This document shows, one piece after another, positions 18,181 to 27,203 of a stretch of DNA of 61,250 nucleotides. How positions within the stretch are numbered: position 1 is the first letter of the stretch; each line of letters begins with the position of its first letter. The DNA is from Calothrix sp. CSU_2_0. GTDB taxonomy: Bacteria; Cyanobacteriota; Cyanobacteriia; Cyanobacteriales; Nostocaceae. Below the pieces are notes generated by a model that was not told where the DNA came from, did not search any database, and was given only the letters and a program-made list of their open reading frames with translations. The stretch is from contig JAAUPE010000022.1 of NCBI GenBank assembly GCA_012034595.1, forward strand, positions 1 to 61,250, given 5' to 3'. The position numbers and the translations under genes are program-made.

Positions 18181-18729
18181 CCCAAAATCCTCATCTAATA
18201 AGGGCATCAACTCTTCCTCAATTCCCCAATCAACCGAGTAAACACCCTGTGCTACATATCGGTGAAAACTTGAATACTTCCAATCCATTGCTCGCTGACA
18301 TAACCCATGCTTGACTGGATTGTAATGGATATAATCACAATGCCGCACAAAATCATCATCGTCTCGAATCCAATGTTCCCAAAATCGACGCTGCCAAAGA
18401 TTGCTTTCTCTGCGTTTTTGCCGTGATTCACTCCGGCTTGCCTGTAACTGTAGGGCAGATGCTCCTTGCTTCGTGACATCGCTTTTAATCAAGCGCCAAC
18501 GAGTTGCATAATCACTGTCATTGGGTGGTAAAGTCCAGATGCAGTGAATGTGGTCAGGTAACAATACAATGGCATCGATGTCAAACGGATATTTTTCCCG
18601 CACTTTAAGAAATGCAGCGCGCAGCAAAGGACGAGCAACATCCGTACACAGCCACGGTTGTCTTTGATGTGTTACCTGGGTAAAGAAATAGGTTCCGCCC
18701 TCAATCCTGCTTCTGCGGTAGCTGGTCAT
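18166..18729 (-). CDS. REP-associated tyrosine transposase (RAYT, Y1/IS200-like)
   Basis: This 187-residue HUH transposase has the HUH motif in LLPDHIHCIWTLP and the catalytic Tyr in HCDYIHYNPVKHGL, then the typical MDWKYSSFHRYV. The N-terminal YRRSRIEGGTYFFTQVTHQR is characteristic of RAYTs. It is flanked by palindromes of the sequence GATGCGTTA...TAACGCATC at 18154-18180 and 18910-18936, as expected for a domesticated REP system that acts on its cognate palindromes. The gene looks intact. The start ATG is at 18729. Confidence 0.92.
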   Translation of the reverse strand: MTSYRRSRIEGGTYFFTQVTHQRQPWLCTDVARPLLRAAFLKVREKYPFDIDAIVLLPDHIHCIWTLPPNDSDYATRWRLIKSDVTKQGASALQLQASRSESRQKRRESNLWQRRFWEHWIRDDDDFVRHCDYIHYNPVKHGLCQRAMDWKYSSFHRYVAQGVYSVDWGIEEELMPLLDEDFGDALR

Positions 18730-18794
18730 TGAATGATACTATTGGGATTTCTTGATTAGTTTGCCCAAATTTAGCAGAGCATTCATAATTTGGT

Positions 18795-18936
18795 GATGCG
18801 TTACGCTGTCGCTTTAGCGCAACCATGCCCGTTCGCGCAGCGTCTCCATTAGGAGAAGGGCTATACGCATCCTACTAGATCGGCGATCGCACTAATTCCG
18901 CAATTCGGCGATGCGTTACGCTATGGCTAACGCATC
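18795..18936. repeat. REP-like palindromes upstream of the transposase gene
   Basis: GATGCGTTA (18910-18918) and TAACGCATC (18928-18936) are perfect 9-bp inverted arms around CGCTATGGC. A degenerate relative starts at 18795 (GATGCGTTACGCTGTCGC, with TTTAGCGC after it). Further common cyanobacterial inverted sequences and two CGGCGATCGCAC sites lie between. The palindromes match the one at the end of the transposase gene. Confidence 0.8.
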
Positions 18937-18978
18937 CTACAAGATCGGCGATCGCACTTTGGCTTTTGGCGATCGCAT

Positions 18979-19368
18979 TTAGAGGTAGGCTCCAACGCTT
19001 TGCTGTAACCAGTTGGTAAAGGCATCACGTTCTAATTCTCCAGATGCTAAAGCCAAAATGACTCGTTCTTGCTCATCTACAAAAGCATTAATCTCTAGTC
19101 CATTCAACACAAGAAATGTTTCCATTGCTGCATGACCAGTACGCTTGTTTCCGTCAATAAATGGATGATTCATTACAATTGAAAACCCCAAAGCTGAAGC
19201 TTTATCAACAATTGTCAGATAAAGCTCCTCTCCGTCAAAAGTCATACGTGGTTGAGCAATAGCAGATTCTAATGCACCCAAGTCACGGATACCCACGGCT
19301 CCTTCTGACTGTTGAATAATTAGATGATGTAAATCAAGCACTTCCACCAATGTTAGATAACGTATCAT
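18979..19368 (-). CDS. doc: Doc-type toxin (Fic fold)
   Basis: The 129-residue protein has the Fic core MNHPFIDGNKRTGHAAM, which is the HxFxDGNKRT variant of Doc toxins that phosphorylate EF-Tu. The N-terminal YLTLVEVLDLHHLII and AQPRMTFDGEELY are also Doc-type. It overlaps the upstream small gene by 4 bases (19365-19368), a classic toxin-antitoxin arrangement. Catalytic residues look intact. Confidence 0.9.
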   Translation of the reverse strand: MIRYLTLVEVLDLHHLIIQQSEGAVGIRDLGALESAIAQPRMTFDGEELYLTIVDKASALGFSIVMNHPFIDGNKRTGHAAMETFLVLNGLEINAFVDEQERVILALASGELERDAFTNWLQQSVGAYL

Positions 19369-19565
19369 GCTAAACGATAATAGAGTTCAGCATTTTTCTT
19401 GAGTACATAGCTCGCTGCTTGAGTAAATTCGTTTTTAGGACAAGCCAACCAATCTTCTATGCTGGCACGTAGTAAATCTTCGGGGGAGACTTGGCTCTCC
19501 TGAGCTAACTGTTGCAATCGTTTAAGTTGCTCATCTGAGATATTAATAGTAATAGAAGCCATCAA
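19365..19565 (-). CDS. Antitoxin partner of Doc
   Basis: The protein has 66 residues. The N-terminal half (SITINISDEQLKRLQQLAQE, then VSPEDLLRASIEDWL) looks like a ribbon-helix-helix DNA-binding domain. The C-terminal segment (YVLKKNAELYYRLA) would be the toxin-binding tail. It is upstream of and overlaps doc, so it is translationally coupled. The antitoxin role is inferred from position; Phd-type sequence identity is not evident. The start is ATG MMASITIN or the second Met. Confidence 0.75.
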   Translation of the reverse strand: MMASITINISDEQLKRLQQLAQESQVSPEDLLRASIEDWLACPKNEFTQAASYVLKKNAELYYRLA

Positions 19566-19895
19566 AAACCTCTTAATATTCTAAATATTTAGGATTATAA
19601 CCTCCGTAAACCTAAATGCGGAGCGTGTTACAGTGCATTAACACACCCCATAAGATCAATTTTAATAAATTCTTTATCTGTGTAGGGCACATTCATCAAG
19701 CAGGATTCGCATAGGCTGTCAACTGTATCTTAAAAACATCTGGTGCAGCAATTCCCTATAAACCCCCTATTTGGTTGGTTAAACAGAATTTTCGTGAAAT
19801 TAAATCCGATCGCGCTCTTCGGTCGTCTTAGTAAATAGATGCAATTCGAGTTACCTCGGAAAAACATTTCGCCATACAACCATTAAGAAACAATC
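19566..19895. other. Spacer without a visible gene
   Basis: This is 330 bases of AT-rich sequence between the toxin-antitoxin module and the thioredoxin lipoprotein. A CGATCGCG-type site lies near 19808. I see no structured RNA or repeat. Confidence 0.5.
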
Positions 19896-20456
19896 ATGTT
19901 CAAAAATAGCAAATTTTTACTCAGTCTACTGTGTTTAAGCAGCCTGGTTTTGACAGTATCATGCAGCAGTGGAAATTCCGATAATATTTCTCAGAATCAA
20001 GTTCCATCATCGACTACAGAAGTTGCTCAAGCTGACCCTTGTGCTGGGAAAAAAGACCCTTGTGCTGGGAAAAAAGACCCTTGTGCGGGTAAATTAACTT
20101 CTGTGGGAGGACCTCTTGCACAAGAACTTCAGGGTAAACCAGTTTTAGTAGATGTATTTGCAACTTGGTGTGCTGGTTGTAAAAATATTGCTCCCACCTT
20201 GTCGCAATTGAAACAGGATTATGCAGGTAAGGTTAACTTTGTCGTGTTGGATGTGACTGACCAAGCCAAAGTCAAAGAGACACAAGCTCAAGCTGAAAAA
20301 TTGGGTCTAAGTAAATTCATAGAAGCAAACAAGAGTAAAACTAGCACAGTAGCAATTGTTGACCCGGCAACTGGGAATATTTTAACGATGTTTAAAAATA
20401 ATCCCAATAAGGCTGATTACACCAAAGTCCTCGATGCTGCTATAGCCAAAAATTAA
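19896..20456 (+). CDS. Thioredoxin-fold lipoprotein with DPCAGK repeats
   Basis: The protein has 186 residues. A signal peptide with lipobox (LTVSC, residues 19-23) points to membrane anchoring after export. Three tandem DPCAGK units follow at about residues 46-63. Then comes a thioredoxin domain with the active site ATWCAGCK and DVTDQAK, ending VLDAAIAKN. It is 28 bases upstream of a CcdA-like gene. The pair would move electrons across the membrane to reduce extracytoplasmic thiols. The DPCAGK repeats, with three Cys, may bind metal or act as redox partners. Confidence 0.85.
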   Translation: MFKNSKFLLSLLCLSSLVLTVSCSSGNSDNISQNQVPSSTTEVAQADPCAGKKDPCAGKKDPCAGKLTSVGGPLAQELQGKPVLVDVFATWCAGCKNIAPTLSQLKQDYAGKVNFVVLDVTDQAKVKETQAQAEKLGLSKFIEANKSKTSTVAIVDPATGNILTMFKNNPNKADYTKVLDAAIAKN

Positions 20457-20484
20457 TCTCTATTTCTTCACCAAGGAAAATTCC

Positions 20485-21336
20485 ATGAAATTAGTCCCCC
20501 AATCCTCAAATGAGCAACCCTCATCCCGACGTTTTCCAATCTCAAAAAAATGGCTGTTTTATGGTGGATTGGGGTTAGTATCACTAATTTTAGTTATCAC
20601 CCTGGGACCTGTAATCAGCCATCCAGTAGAACGGCTAATTTCCATTATCGAAAACCGTTACCAACAATGGTTTGACAAACAGGATACCGCCAATCCCTTT
20701 GTCCTGTTACCATTGGCATTTGCAGGTGGCGCGATCGCATCTGTATCTCCTTGTATTCTCGCCCTTTTACCTGTCAATCTCAGCTATATCGGTACACTCA
20801 ATATCAAATCCCGTTGGGATGCTTTTAGTAAAGCTGGTTTGTTTGTTTTGGGTGCGGTGACAATTCTCAGTCTATTTGGCTTGGTATCTTCCTTTGCGGG
20901 AGCAGTAATGGTGGAGTACCGGGGCTATATCAATATAGTAGTGGGCTTAATCATGGCTGTGATGGGTTTGTGGTTGATGGGAGTTGTAAATATTCCCCTA
21001 CCGCAGATGAATGTCAATCTGCCGAAAGCAGGACCTTATGGAGTCGGTTTGACCTTTGCATTGGTGAGTTCTCCTTGTGCGAGTCCGGTGTTATTCGCGG
21101 TGTTAGCATCAGCCGCAGCTACAGGTTCCCAGTTATTGGGTACGCTGACAATGGTTAGTTATGCGCTAGGTTATACCCTATTAATTTTTCTGGCAAGTTT
21201 ATTTACGGGATTGGCAAAACAAAGTCGTAATTTATTGAATCATTCTGAGGGAATTATTCGCTTTGGTAGCGTCGCGCTGATTTTAACTGGTGTGTATTAC
21301 CTGTTTACAGGGACTCAGTGGTTTTTCGGAGGCTAA
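20485..21336 (+). CDS. CcdA/DsbD-type thiol-disulfide transmembrane transporter
   Basis: This is a 283-residue membrane protein. After one N-terminal anchor (WLFYGGLGLVSLILVITLG) it has the six-helix CcdA core with its two redox cysteines, VSPCILALLPVNLSY and SSPCASPVLFAVLA, and GYTLLIFLASLF. It transfers reducing equivalents from cytoplasmic thioredoxin to exported thioredoxin-like partners. The gene just upstream provides such a partner. The N-terminal extension makes it longer than minimal CcdA (about 230). The start is ATG at 20485. Confidence 0.88.
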   Translation: MKLVPQSSNEQPSSRRFPISKKWLFYGGLGLVSLILVITLGPVISHPVERLISIIENRYQQWFDKQDTANPFVLLPLAFAGGAIASVSPCILALLPVNLSYIGTLNIKSRWDAFSKAGLFVLGAVTILSLFGLVSSFAGAVMVEYRGYINIVVGLIMAVMGLWLMGVVNIPLPQMNVNLPKAGPYGVGLTFALVSSPCASPVLFAVLASAAATGSQLLGTLTMVSYALGYTLLIFLASLFTGLAKQSRNLLNHSEGIIRFGSVALILTGVYYLFTGTQWFFGG

Positions 21337-21447
21337 AGGATTTTGGATTTATTCAACAGATAAATTAGCCGATGTACGCTCGTCTACAAGGCTGGGGTAA
21401 AATTCTATACAGCTTCACAAAAAATCGGTATTATCTAATTTAGATAC

Positions 21448-22665
21448 CTAAGTAAAAACTTTTCTCAAACTATTTTCTAGCTGCTGTTCCGAACCTCCTT
21501 TAAAGAACCAAAGTGTTGTTTCCCAGCAAAAGAAAGAGACACCACTGTAATTGTATTTTTGAACTATTTGAATTTCGCGTTGTAACTTTGGAATCGATTT
21601 CGGTGATAAAAATGGTCCTGTATATAAACCAATCGCAATAGGTAATTTATTTTTGATATTTTGTAATTCTCGATTATTCAATTCATTGCTAATTGCTCTT
21701 AAATCTTCACGATAAACCTGTACAATCACCTCATCTAATAAACCCAAATCTACCCATTTTCCCCAATCCTGTAAATACCTATTATAGGCAAAGTTTAATG
21801 AATTAGGAGATAAAGAAATGATAACGTCCTGATTTTCATCCTTAACAGACTTACTAATTTTTGCCATTAATTGTGTTAATTTTCCAGCCCTCCAAGCCAT
21901 CCATTCGGAGTTTTTGGGGTTTTGCGGTGGTGAATTGCCATTATGTTCTCTGCGGTACAATTTCGCAGTATAAGCATCATAACCAAACTCAACAGGCAAA
22001 GCGAAATGGTCATCGAGTTGAATTCCATCAACAGGATAACGTTTAACAACATCAACAATTAAATTGGTGAGAAATTCTTGTACTTCGGGATGACAAGGAT
22101 TTAACCATGCCATATTATCTTTTAAAGCGATTTTACCGCTTTGAGTCATAGTTAACCAATCGGGATGTCGCTTTGCGATCGCATGATTTTTGGGAACTAC
22201 TAAACCATATTCAAACCAAGGAATTATGCGTAATTTTTGTCGATGTGCTTGTTTAACTAATTCTGAAAGTGTATCCTGAAACGGCAACAATGGAAGTGAT
22301 GTCATAGAATCCTGGGAGGAACCACTTACTGACTCCGCTACAGTGCTAGGATGGAGCGTATAACCACGATTCCATACCGCAGGATAAATTGTATTCAAGC
22401 GATGTTTGGCAATATTGGCGATGACATCATCAAGACGAGTTGTGTAGTAACTCAATGCTGCACCGTAATTGGTCATCCAAACACCACGTATTTCATTGTT
22501 GGGAATTGCACTTCTATTAATAGTTGGAGCTTGCCAAAGCGAAGTAAATACCAACAAAGCTGCTACCGCTAGAACAAACCAGCGATAGCGAATACCAAAC
22601 CAAGGTTTTCGAGATTGCGATAAGTGGAGCTTAATGCCTTTGGCATATCGCGCGATCGTTGCCAT
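21448..22665 (-). CDS. GHL10-family glycoside hydrolase-like protein
   Basis: The 405-residue protein has an N-terminal signal anchor (WFVLAVAALLVFTSLW) and then the GHL10 (DUF4015-like) TIM barrel: NEIRGVWMTNYGAAL, LNTIYPAVWNRGYTLH, HRQKLRIIPWFEYG, MAWLNPCHPEVQEF, YPVDGIQLDDHFALP and VDLGLLDEVIVQVYR. Family members are predicted extracytoplasmic carbohydrate-active enzymes. The substrate is not known. It is a monocistron whose 3' end converges with the CcdA gene. Confidence 0.88.
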   Translation of the reverse strand: MATIARYAKGIKLHLSQSRKPWFGIRYRWFVLAVAALLVFTSLWQAPTINRSAIPNNEIRGVWMTNYGAALSYYTTRLDDVIANIAKHRLNTIYPAVWNRGYTLHPSTVAESVSGSSQDSMTSLPLLPFQDTLSELVKQAHRQKLRIIPWFEYGLVVPKNHAIAKRHPDWLTMTQSGKIALKDNMAWLNPCHPEVQEFLTNLIVDVVKRYPVDGIQLDDHFALPVEFGYDAYTAKLYRREHNGNSPPQNPKNSEWMAWRAGKLTQLMAKISKSVKDENQDVIISLSPNSLNFAYNRYLQDWGKWVDLGLLDEVIVQVYREDLRAISNELNNRELQNIKNKLPIAIGLYTGPFLSPKSIPKLQREIQIVQKYNYSGVSFFCWETTLWFFKGGSEQQLENSLRKVFT

Positions 22666-22848
22666 TAATTTTTATATTTAAGTTTAATGTGCCAATCTGT
22701 CGGAAATAGTATCAGCCAGATATATTAAACTACCGCAGCGAAACGGAATTTTTCTGAAACAAAAAGCTCAATTTTCCAAATAAATCAAGATTTTTGATTA
22801 AATAACCAAATTCCCAATTTCTCAAACAAGAAATCGGGAATCTCGTAG

Positions 22849-22868
22849 GGGCAAACGGTTGTTTGCCC
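22849..22868. repeat. Short palindrome
   Basis: GGGCAAAC and GTTTGCCC are perfect 8-bp arms with a 4-base loop. It lies between two same-strand genes and resembles common dispersed cyanobacterial hairpins. It could terminate the 557-residue gene's transcript. Confidence 0.5.
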
Positions 22869-22980
22869 TTATTGGTTGTATTTTATTGAAATTAGATTAA
22901 ATAAAGTCAATTAGTCCAGAAGCTATACATAAAGCTTTTGTACTCCAGACTCCTGAATTATACTGTAAATTCTCTCGCCT

Positions 22981-24654
22981 TCACCAATTAAACGCAGCAG
23001 TTTGAAATGCCTGCTTCGATGATTTATTATCTGGATTTGGTGTTTGTGGAACATCAGTATCAACATTACCATCATCCGAAGATAGTTCTTCTTGCGGAAC
23101 CACCGCAGCATCTCGAATCGCACCACGATAAATCAATGCACCAACAGTTTCCAAATAAAAACCCCAACCTTGCGGTAAATTATTGTCACCATCGTTTTGT
23201 CCTAAGTCAATATATATACGTGGTGGAATGAAATTTATCGCATTATTTGCACCAAGCATTTCATCAGCTTTTGCCATAACCACATCGATCGCAGCATCAA
23301 ACGCTTCGTAACTGTCATGTGATTGCTGAATTTGATTCTGTACAAAAGCCATAAATTCCCGCACTGTACCAATTCTTGTGTCTAATTCTGGCTGTGGTAG
23401 ATTGGGATTACCATTGAAGAATTGACCTTCGGGATTTCCAGAAGGTTGAGGTAGATTAATATTCAATTGCTTGAAAATTAATGGTTCGAGGGAAGCAAAT
23501 AAATTCGCTTGTGCTTGCGCTATTAAGACATCGTTTACCCCTGTTTGTCGGGGAAGTAGAGTACGAATTGCACGTCGTACTACCTGAGACAACGTAAATG
23601 GAGGAAATGGAATGCTATTAGCGTCTACAGTTTGTCCATGCTGCGTCATTAGTACGTCGAGAGGTGGTAAATCCTCTGGTACTAAAGGCATTTGGATATT
23701 AAACATTTTAAATTCAGGATTATTGCTGGTTTTGCTGAGTAAATTTACTTTGCGGCTGTTTTGACGTTCTTGTAACTTCAAAATTTCCAGCGCTTTAGCT
23801 TCATCTCCATCTAATAATAAAGTCAAACCTTGTTTATTAAAGGGAAAAACAGGGGTATTCAAACCAATATATATAAACTCAGCGCAATAAGCTTTATTCT
23901 CTGAGCTATTGAGAAAATCGATCGCATCAATGGAACCAAGTGCTGCCAAAACGCAATTTTTGAGGAATTCCTTGAGTGAAACTCTATCTACTACAGACAA
24001 AGGATCACCACCATTAAAATCATTCTCAGAAAACTCGACAAACGAGTTCATTAATCCCAACCAGCAAACAATGCTGTTGGTGTAACCAAGTGCTTGTTCT
24101 TTGCTAACAAATTCTGGAAACACCAAACGCTGTCCAACTGCCATAAAACCAGCATCTCCAAACAATCCATCATGATAGTAATCAGGTTCATTGAGAAAAC
24201 CATAGGACTTTTTATCTCGCATCGCAGGTACGATCGCACCTGCATGATGTCCTCCACCTTTAATTATCGTTTCCATCAATTCATATTGCTCGCTTTCACC
24301 CAATAATGACCACCGCAAATCGATGATTTTACCGTAGACATCTTTGTGGTAAACATAGGTACAAACAAGCAAACCATACTCATCCAGAAACTTGGCAATA
24401 TCATCGTGTCCTGAGACTTCTTTATTATCAGGGTCAGCTAAATATTCTAAATTTGCAATACCTATATAACCAGGTATTTTAATAGTTTCTACGTTCAATA
24501 TTGTTTCATCATCAAGGATAATTTGCTTGTGAAACAGTCGTCGCATATCTTTAATTGGTTTACCATCTCGATAATCAAAAGATTTAATTGCATTAAATGT
24601 TTTTAAATCTATATCGTCAGGGGAACGTAAGGGCAAATTGTTATTTTCACTCAT
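22981..24654 (-). CDS. Unrecognised 557-residue protein, possible permuted papain-like fold
   Basis: I do not recognise the family. Residues 95-260 contain KGGGHHAGAI (H136-H137), DYYHDGLFGDAGF, SIVCWLGLMNSF and KAYCAEFIYIGLN (C257). A His followed by a Cys in an AYCAEF context is the order seen in permuted papain-fold (LRAT/YiiX-like) enzymes; this is inference only. Residues 330-420 are Pro-rich. A helical segment follows (TVREFMAFVQNQIQQSHDS). The last 50 residues are Asp/Asn/Pro-rich and disordered. There is no signal peptide. The start ATG gives MSENNNLPLRS. It stands alone between large spacers. Confidence 0.65.
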   Translation of the reverse strand: MSENNNLPLRSPDDIDLKTFNAIKSFDYRDGKPIKDMRRLFHKQIILDDETILNVETIKIPGYIGIANLEYLADPDNKEVSGHDDIAKFLDEYGLLVCTYVYHKDVYGKIIDLRWSLLGESEQYELMETIIKGGGHHAGAIVPAMRDKKSYGFLNEPDYYHDGLFGDAGFMAVGQRLVFPEFVSKEQALGYTNSIVCWLGLMNSFVEFSENDFNGGDPLSVVDRVSLKEFLKNCVLAALGSIDAIDFLNSSENKAYCAEFIYIGLNTPVFPFNKQGLTLLLDGDEAKALEILKLQERQNSRKVNLLSKTSNNPEFKMFNIQMPLVPEDLPPLDVLMTQHGQTVDANSIPFPPFTLSQVVRRAIRTLLPRQTGVNDVLIAQAQANLFASLEPLIFKQLNINLPQPSGNPEGQFFNGNPNLPQPELDTRIGTVREFMAFVQNQIQQSHDSYEAFDAAIDVVMAKADEMLGANNAINFIPPRIYIDLGQNDGDNNLPQGWGFYLETVGALIYRGAIRDAAVVPQEELSSDDGNVDTDVPQTPNPDNKSSKQAFQTAAFNW

Positions 24655-25112
24655 GTGTTAAGTCTCCAAAAATAAATTACGATGCTTTGAAAATTTTCTG
24701 GTTTTAATCCATAAAAATTTATTCCTCTTCTGCTTAGAAAAGGAAATTTTTTATGTAATATTAAGTTGCATTTCAAGACATTATGTTATCCAAAATCTAA
24801 GCGCACTTTTTCGAGCTAAAGATAAGTCAAAAAAGTCAATATGGTGAACTTTGGACTAGCACAATAGAACACAACTTTGTGTAATTTATTCACAACAAGA
24901 GCAAGAATAGTTTACTTTCCCTGCCTTAAAAATAAGGTACATAATCAAATAATTTACGGTATTTGATTATGTATCCTATTTCTCTATTAAAATTTATACA
25001 ATGATTTGTGCAAAAAAAAACCAAATAATTAGGAACTAAACCTTAAATTTATTTTAAGACAGTAATTTAAATCACTATAAGTGTTACATCCCTTGGCAAT
25101 GACGATCTATGG
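24655..25112. other. AT-rich spacer
   Basis: These 458 bases hold no open frame of note. An imperfect inverted pair, GGTACATAATCAAATAATTT and its partner in TTTGATTATGTATCC, lies at about 24940-24980 and could form a hairpin. Confidence 0.45.
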
Positions 25113-25790
25113 TTAAATTCCTGCTTTTTTTGCAGCAACCATATAGCGAAAAATATATTCTGCGACTTCAATGTAATGAAATGCTGCTTTGGGTGAGTCT
25201 GCCCATACTGTGATACCGTGATTGCGAATGAGTAATGCAGGAAGTTGAGTTTGTTTATTTTGATGATTACTTTGAAAGTAATTTTTAATATCTTCGGCAA
25301 TTTTAGGAACGTGGAAATGATTTGTAAATAAAGGCATTGTACAATTAGGATTTTCTTCCCAAATTCCCAATCCTTTAAGCATTTCCAAAGGTGGTAAAGG
25401 TAATTCGTCACTTTCAACAAAATTTGAGACTAAATTGGCTTCGATTGAGTGAACATGATAGCAAGCACAAGCTTCAGGAAAAATCTCGTAAATGACTTGA
25501 TGGATTGATGTTTCTGCTGATGGTTTTAATCCTTTTAATTGTGGTGCGATCGCATTTGCATTTTTCTCAGCTTTTTTCGGAAATATACGCACAAAATCAT
25601 CGAAATTAAGTTCTCCTTTGGATTTTCCACTTCCAGTAATCCAGAAACTACCATCATTTAACTTTGCAGATAAATTCCCTGCTGTGCCTAACATCCAGCC
25701 TTGTTTGTAAAAGTGAGCAGCAGCTTCACACAGTTGAAAACGTGGGTCAGATTCGATAGTGATATTATCAATTAATTGTTGTTGAGTCAT
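25113..25790 (-). CDS. mtnB: Methylthioribulose-1-phosphate dehydratase
   Basis: MtnB, 225 residues, is a class II aldolase-fold Zn enzyme of the methionine salvage pathway. Key features are GTAGNLSAKL, FWITGSGKSKGEL, PSAETSIHQVIYE, the Zn ligands in CACYHVHSIEANL, PALLIRNHGITVWAD and AFHYIEVAEYIF. It lies in an apparent mtnD-mtnX-mtnB run on the minus strand. A 208-base repeat-rich spacer separates it from mtnX. The start is ATG MTQQQLIDN. Confidence 0.93.
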   Translation of the reverse strand: MTQQQLIDNITIESDPRFQLCEAAAHFYKQGWMLGTAGNLSAKLNDGSFWITGSGKSKGELNFDDFVRIFPKKAEKNANAIAPQLKGLKPSAETSIHQVIYEIFPEACACYHVHSIEANLVSNFVESDELPLPPLEMLKGLGIWEENPNCTMPLFTNHFHVPKIAEDIKNYFQSNHQNKQTQLPALLIRNHGITVWADSPKAAFHYIEVAEYIFRYMVAAKKAGI

Positions 25791-25795
25791 TTGGA

Positions 25796-26010
25796 TTTTG
25801 GATTTTGGATTTTAGATTTTAGATTTTTAAATACAGCCTTTAGAATTAAATAAAATACATAATATTGCCTTACAAACCAACAGATAAGACCTTTTTACTT
25901 CTAACTCCTGATTCCTAACTCCTGATTCCTAACTCCTGATTCCTAACTCCTGATTCCTAACTCCTGATTCCTGATTCCTGACTCCTGACCACTGACTCCT
26001 AACTTCTAAC
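25796..26010. repeat. Short tandem repeats in the mtn locus
   Basis: GGATTTT-type repeats lie at about 25796-25830. A long run of CTCCTGATTCCTAA units lies at about 25899-26008, reaching the 3' end of mtnX. These are the same types as at 4.8-5.2 kb and 38.2-38.3 kb. They separate mtnX from mtnB. Confidence 0.8.
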
Positions 26011-26637
26011 TTCCCATAACTCTTTTAGAGCATCACGCACATCAAAAAAATCATTCCAAGCAATATAATCTTTCTGACGTTCTTGAAGATATTGCGCTAG
26101 TCTATCTCTGGCAAAAACAATCGGTACAGAAATAGCCATATTTAAATCTGTAACAGAATCACCGATCGCAATTTTCTCATCTGAGGGGTACATCTCCATC
26201 ACTTTGACTTTATCTACTAATTCTGTTTTTCCCTCATAGGGTGACAATACCCGAAAATGGGAGTCGCTTGTATCGAGAGCGATCGCATGAATTGCTCGTG
26301 TTCTCTGTACCAATTCCCCCATCACTACTTCCACCATTTCCCGTAATCCACCAGAAACAACCACAAACGGTACATCCTGCAAGTCGAGAAAATCCAGCAA
26401 TTCTGGAAGTCCTTCCCGCATTGGTTGAGTGTGGGCAAATTCAATAATTTCTGGCAAACGTAAAGATGGAATTGATTCTAAAATTCTCCGCACACCTTCA
26501 CGTAAAGTAATTTTCAGAGCGTACATTTGCGGAATTAAATCTGCTGCCAGTTCCGGTGCAAACTCCTTCAAAACAGCTACAAAAGTCTCTTGTGCCGTAA
26601 TTGTTCCATCAAAATCACAAAAAACAATTTTTTGCAT
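25999..26637 (-). CDS. mtnX: 2-hydroxy-3-keto-5-methylthiopentenyl-1-phosphate phosphatase
   Basis: This is a 212-residue HAD phosphatase: motif I IVFCDFDGTITAQETF, motif II VPFVVVSGGLREMV, motif III/IV MYPSDEKIAIGDSVTDLNMA. Together with MtnB and MtnD it fits the MtnX step before acireductone dioxygenase. The start ATG is 5 bases after the mtnD stop, so the two are in one operon. The C-terminus runs into the tandem-repeat block. Confidence 0.92.
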   Translation of the reverse strand: MQKIVFCDFDGTITAQETFVAVLKEFAPELAADLIPQMYALKITLREGVRRILESIPSLRLPEIIEFAHTQPMREGLPELLDFLDLQDVPFVVVSGGLREMVEVVMGELVQRTRAIHAIALDTSDSHFRVLSPYEGKTELVDKVKVMEMYPSDEKIAIGDSVTDLNMAISVPIVFARDRLAQYLQERQKDYIAWNDFFDVRDALKELWEVRS

Positions 26638-26642
26638 CCTAT

Positions 26643-27203
26643 CTACCCTAACACCGCAACCTGACGCTGAACCTTCATTTCTGTCCCGGTATATTCAGGA
26701 ACCCAGCCATCAGTACCTATAAAATAGCGCACAGCTTTGATACGCTTTGCAGATGTGAGATAAAACCAGTGTTCCGTACCTGCGGGAACATTAATATATT
26801 CTTGGGGTTGAACTGTGAGTTCAACTTGGCTACCATCGGGACGGACAAATCCGAAAATCCCTTCCCCTGCGACGATGTAACGTACTTCATCATCTGCATG
26901 GGTATGAACTTTATCGAATTTTGTCAGCATTGCATCAAGGTTGGGAATTCCTGGATGTAACGCAATTAAATCACGGGAAGTATAACCAGCATTTTGCTTG
27001 AGTTGTTCAAAATAATTATCTAACCCTTGTAACACCGTTTCTTTCTCAGCATCAGTAAGACTGTCTTTTGCAAGCAAATCCTGTAACTCTTGATTATCGC
27101 TTATAGCCCAGTAATTCAGCTGAATACCCAGTGGTGCAAGTTCCCGCACAATCTCTTCTAAGTTGGTGCGATCGCTTCCATCTTCCATTTTTAAAATTGC
27201 CAT
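26643..27203 (-). CDS. mtnD: Acireductone dioxygenase
   Basis: This 186-residue cupin has the ARD metal ligands: KVHTHADDEVRYIVAGEG (His, His, Glu) and VPAGTEHWFYL (His). It oxidises the acireductone to the 2-keto acid precursor of methionine. It is the first gene of mtnD-mtnX-mtnB. The start ATG gives MAILKMEDG. Metal identity (Fe or Ni) cannot be told from sequence. Confidence 0.93.
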   Translation of the reverse strand: MAILKMEDGSDRTNLEEIVRELAPLGIQLNYWAISDNQELQDLLAKDSLTDAEKETVLQGLDNYFEQLKQNAGYTSRDLIALHPGIPNLDAMLTKFDKVHTHADDEVRYIVAGEGIFGFVRPDGSQVELTVQPQEYINVPAGTEHWFYLTSAKRIKAVRYFIGTDGWVPEYTGTEMKVQRQVAVLG

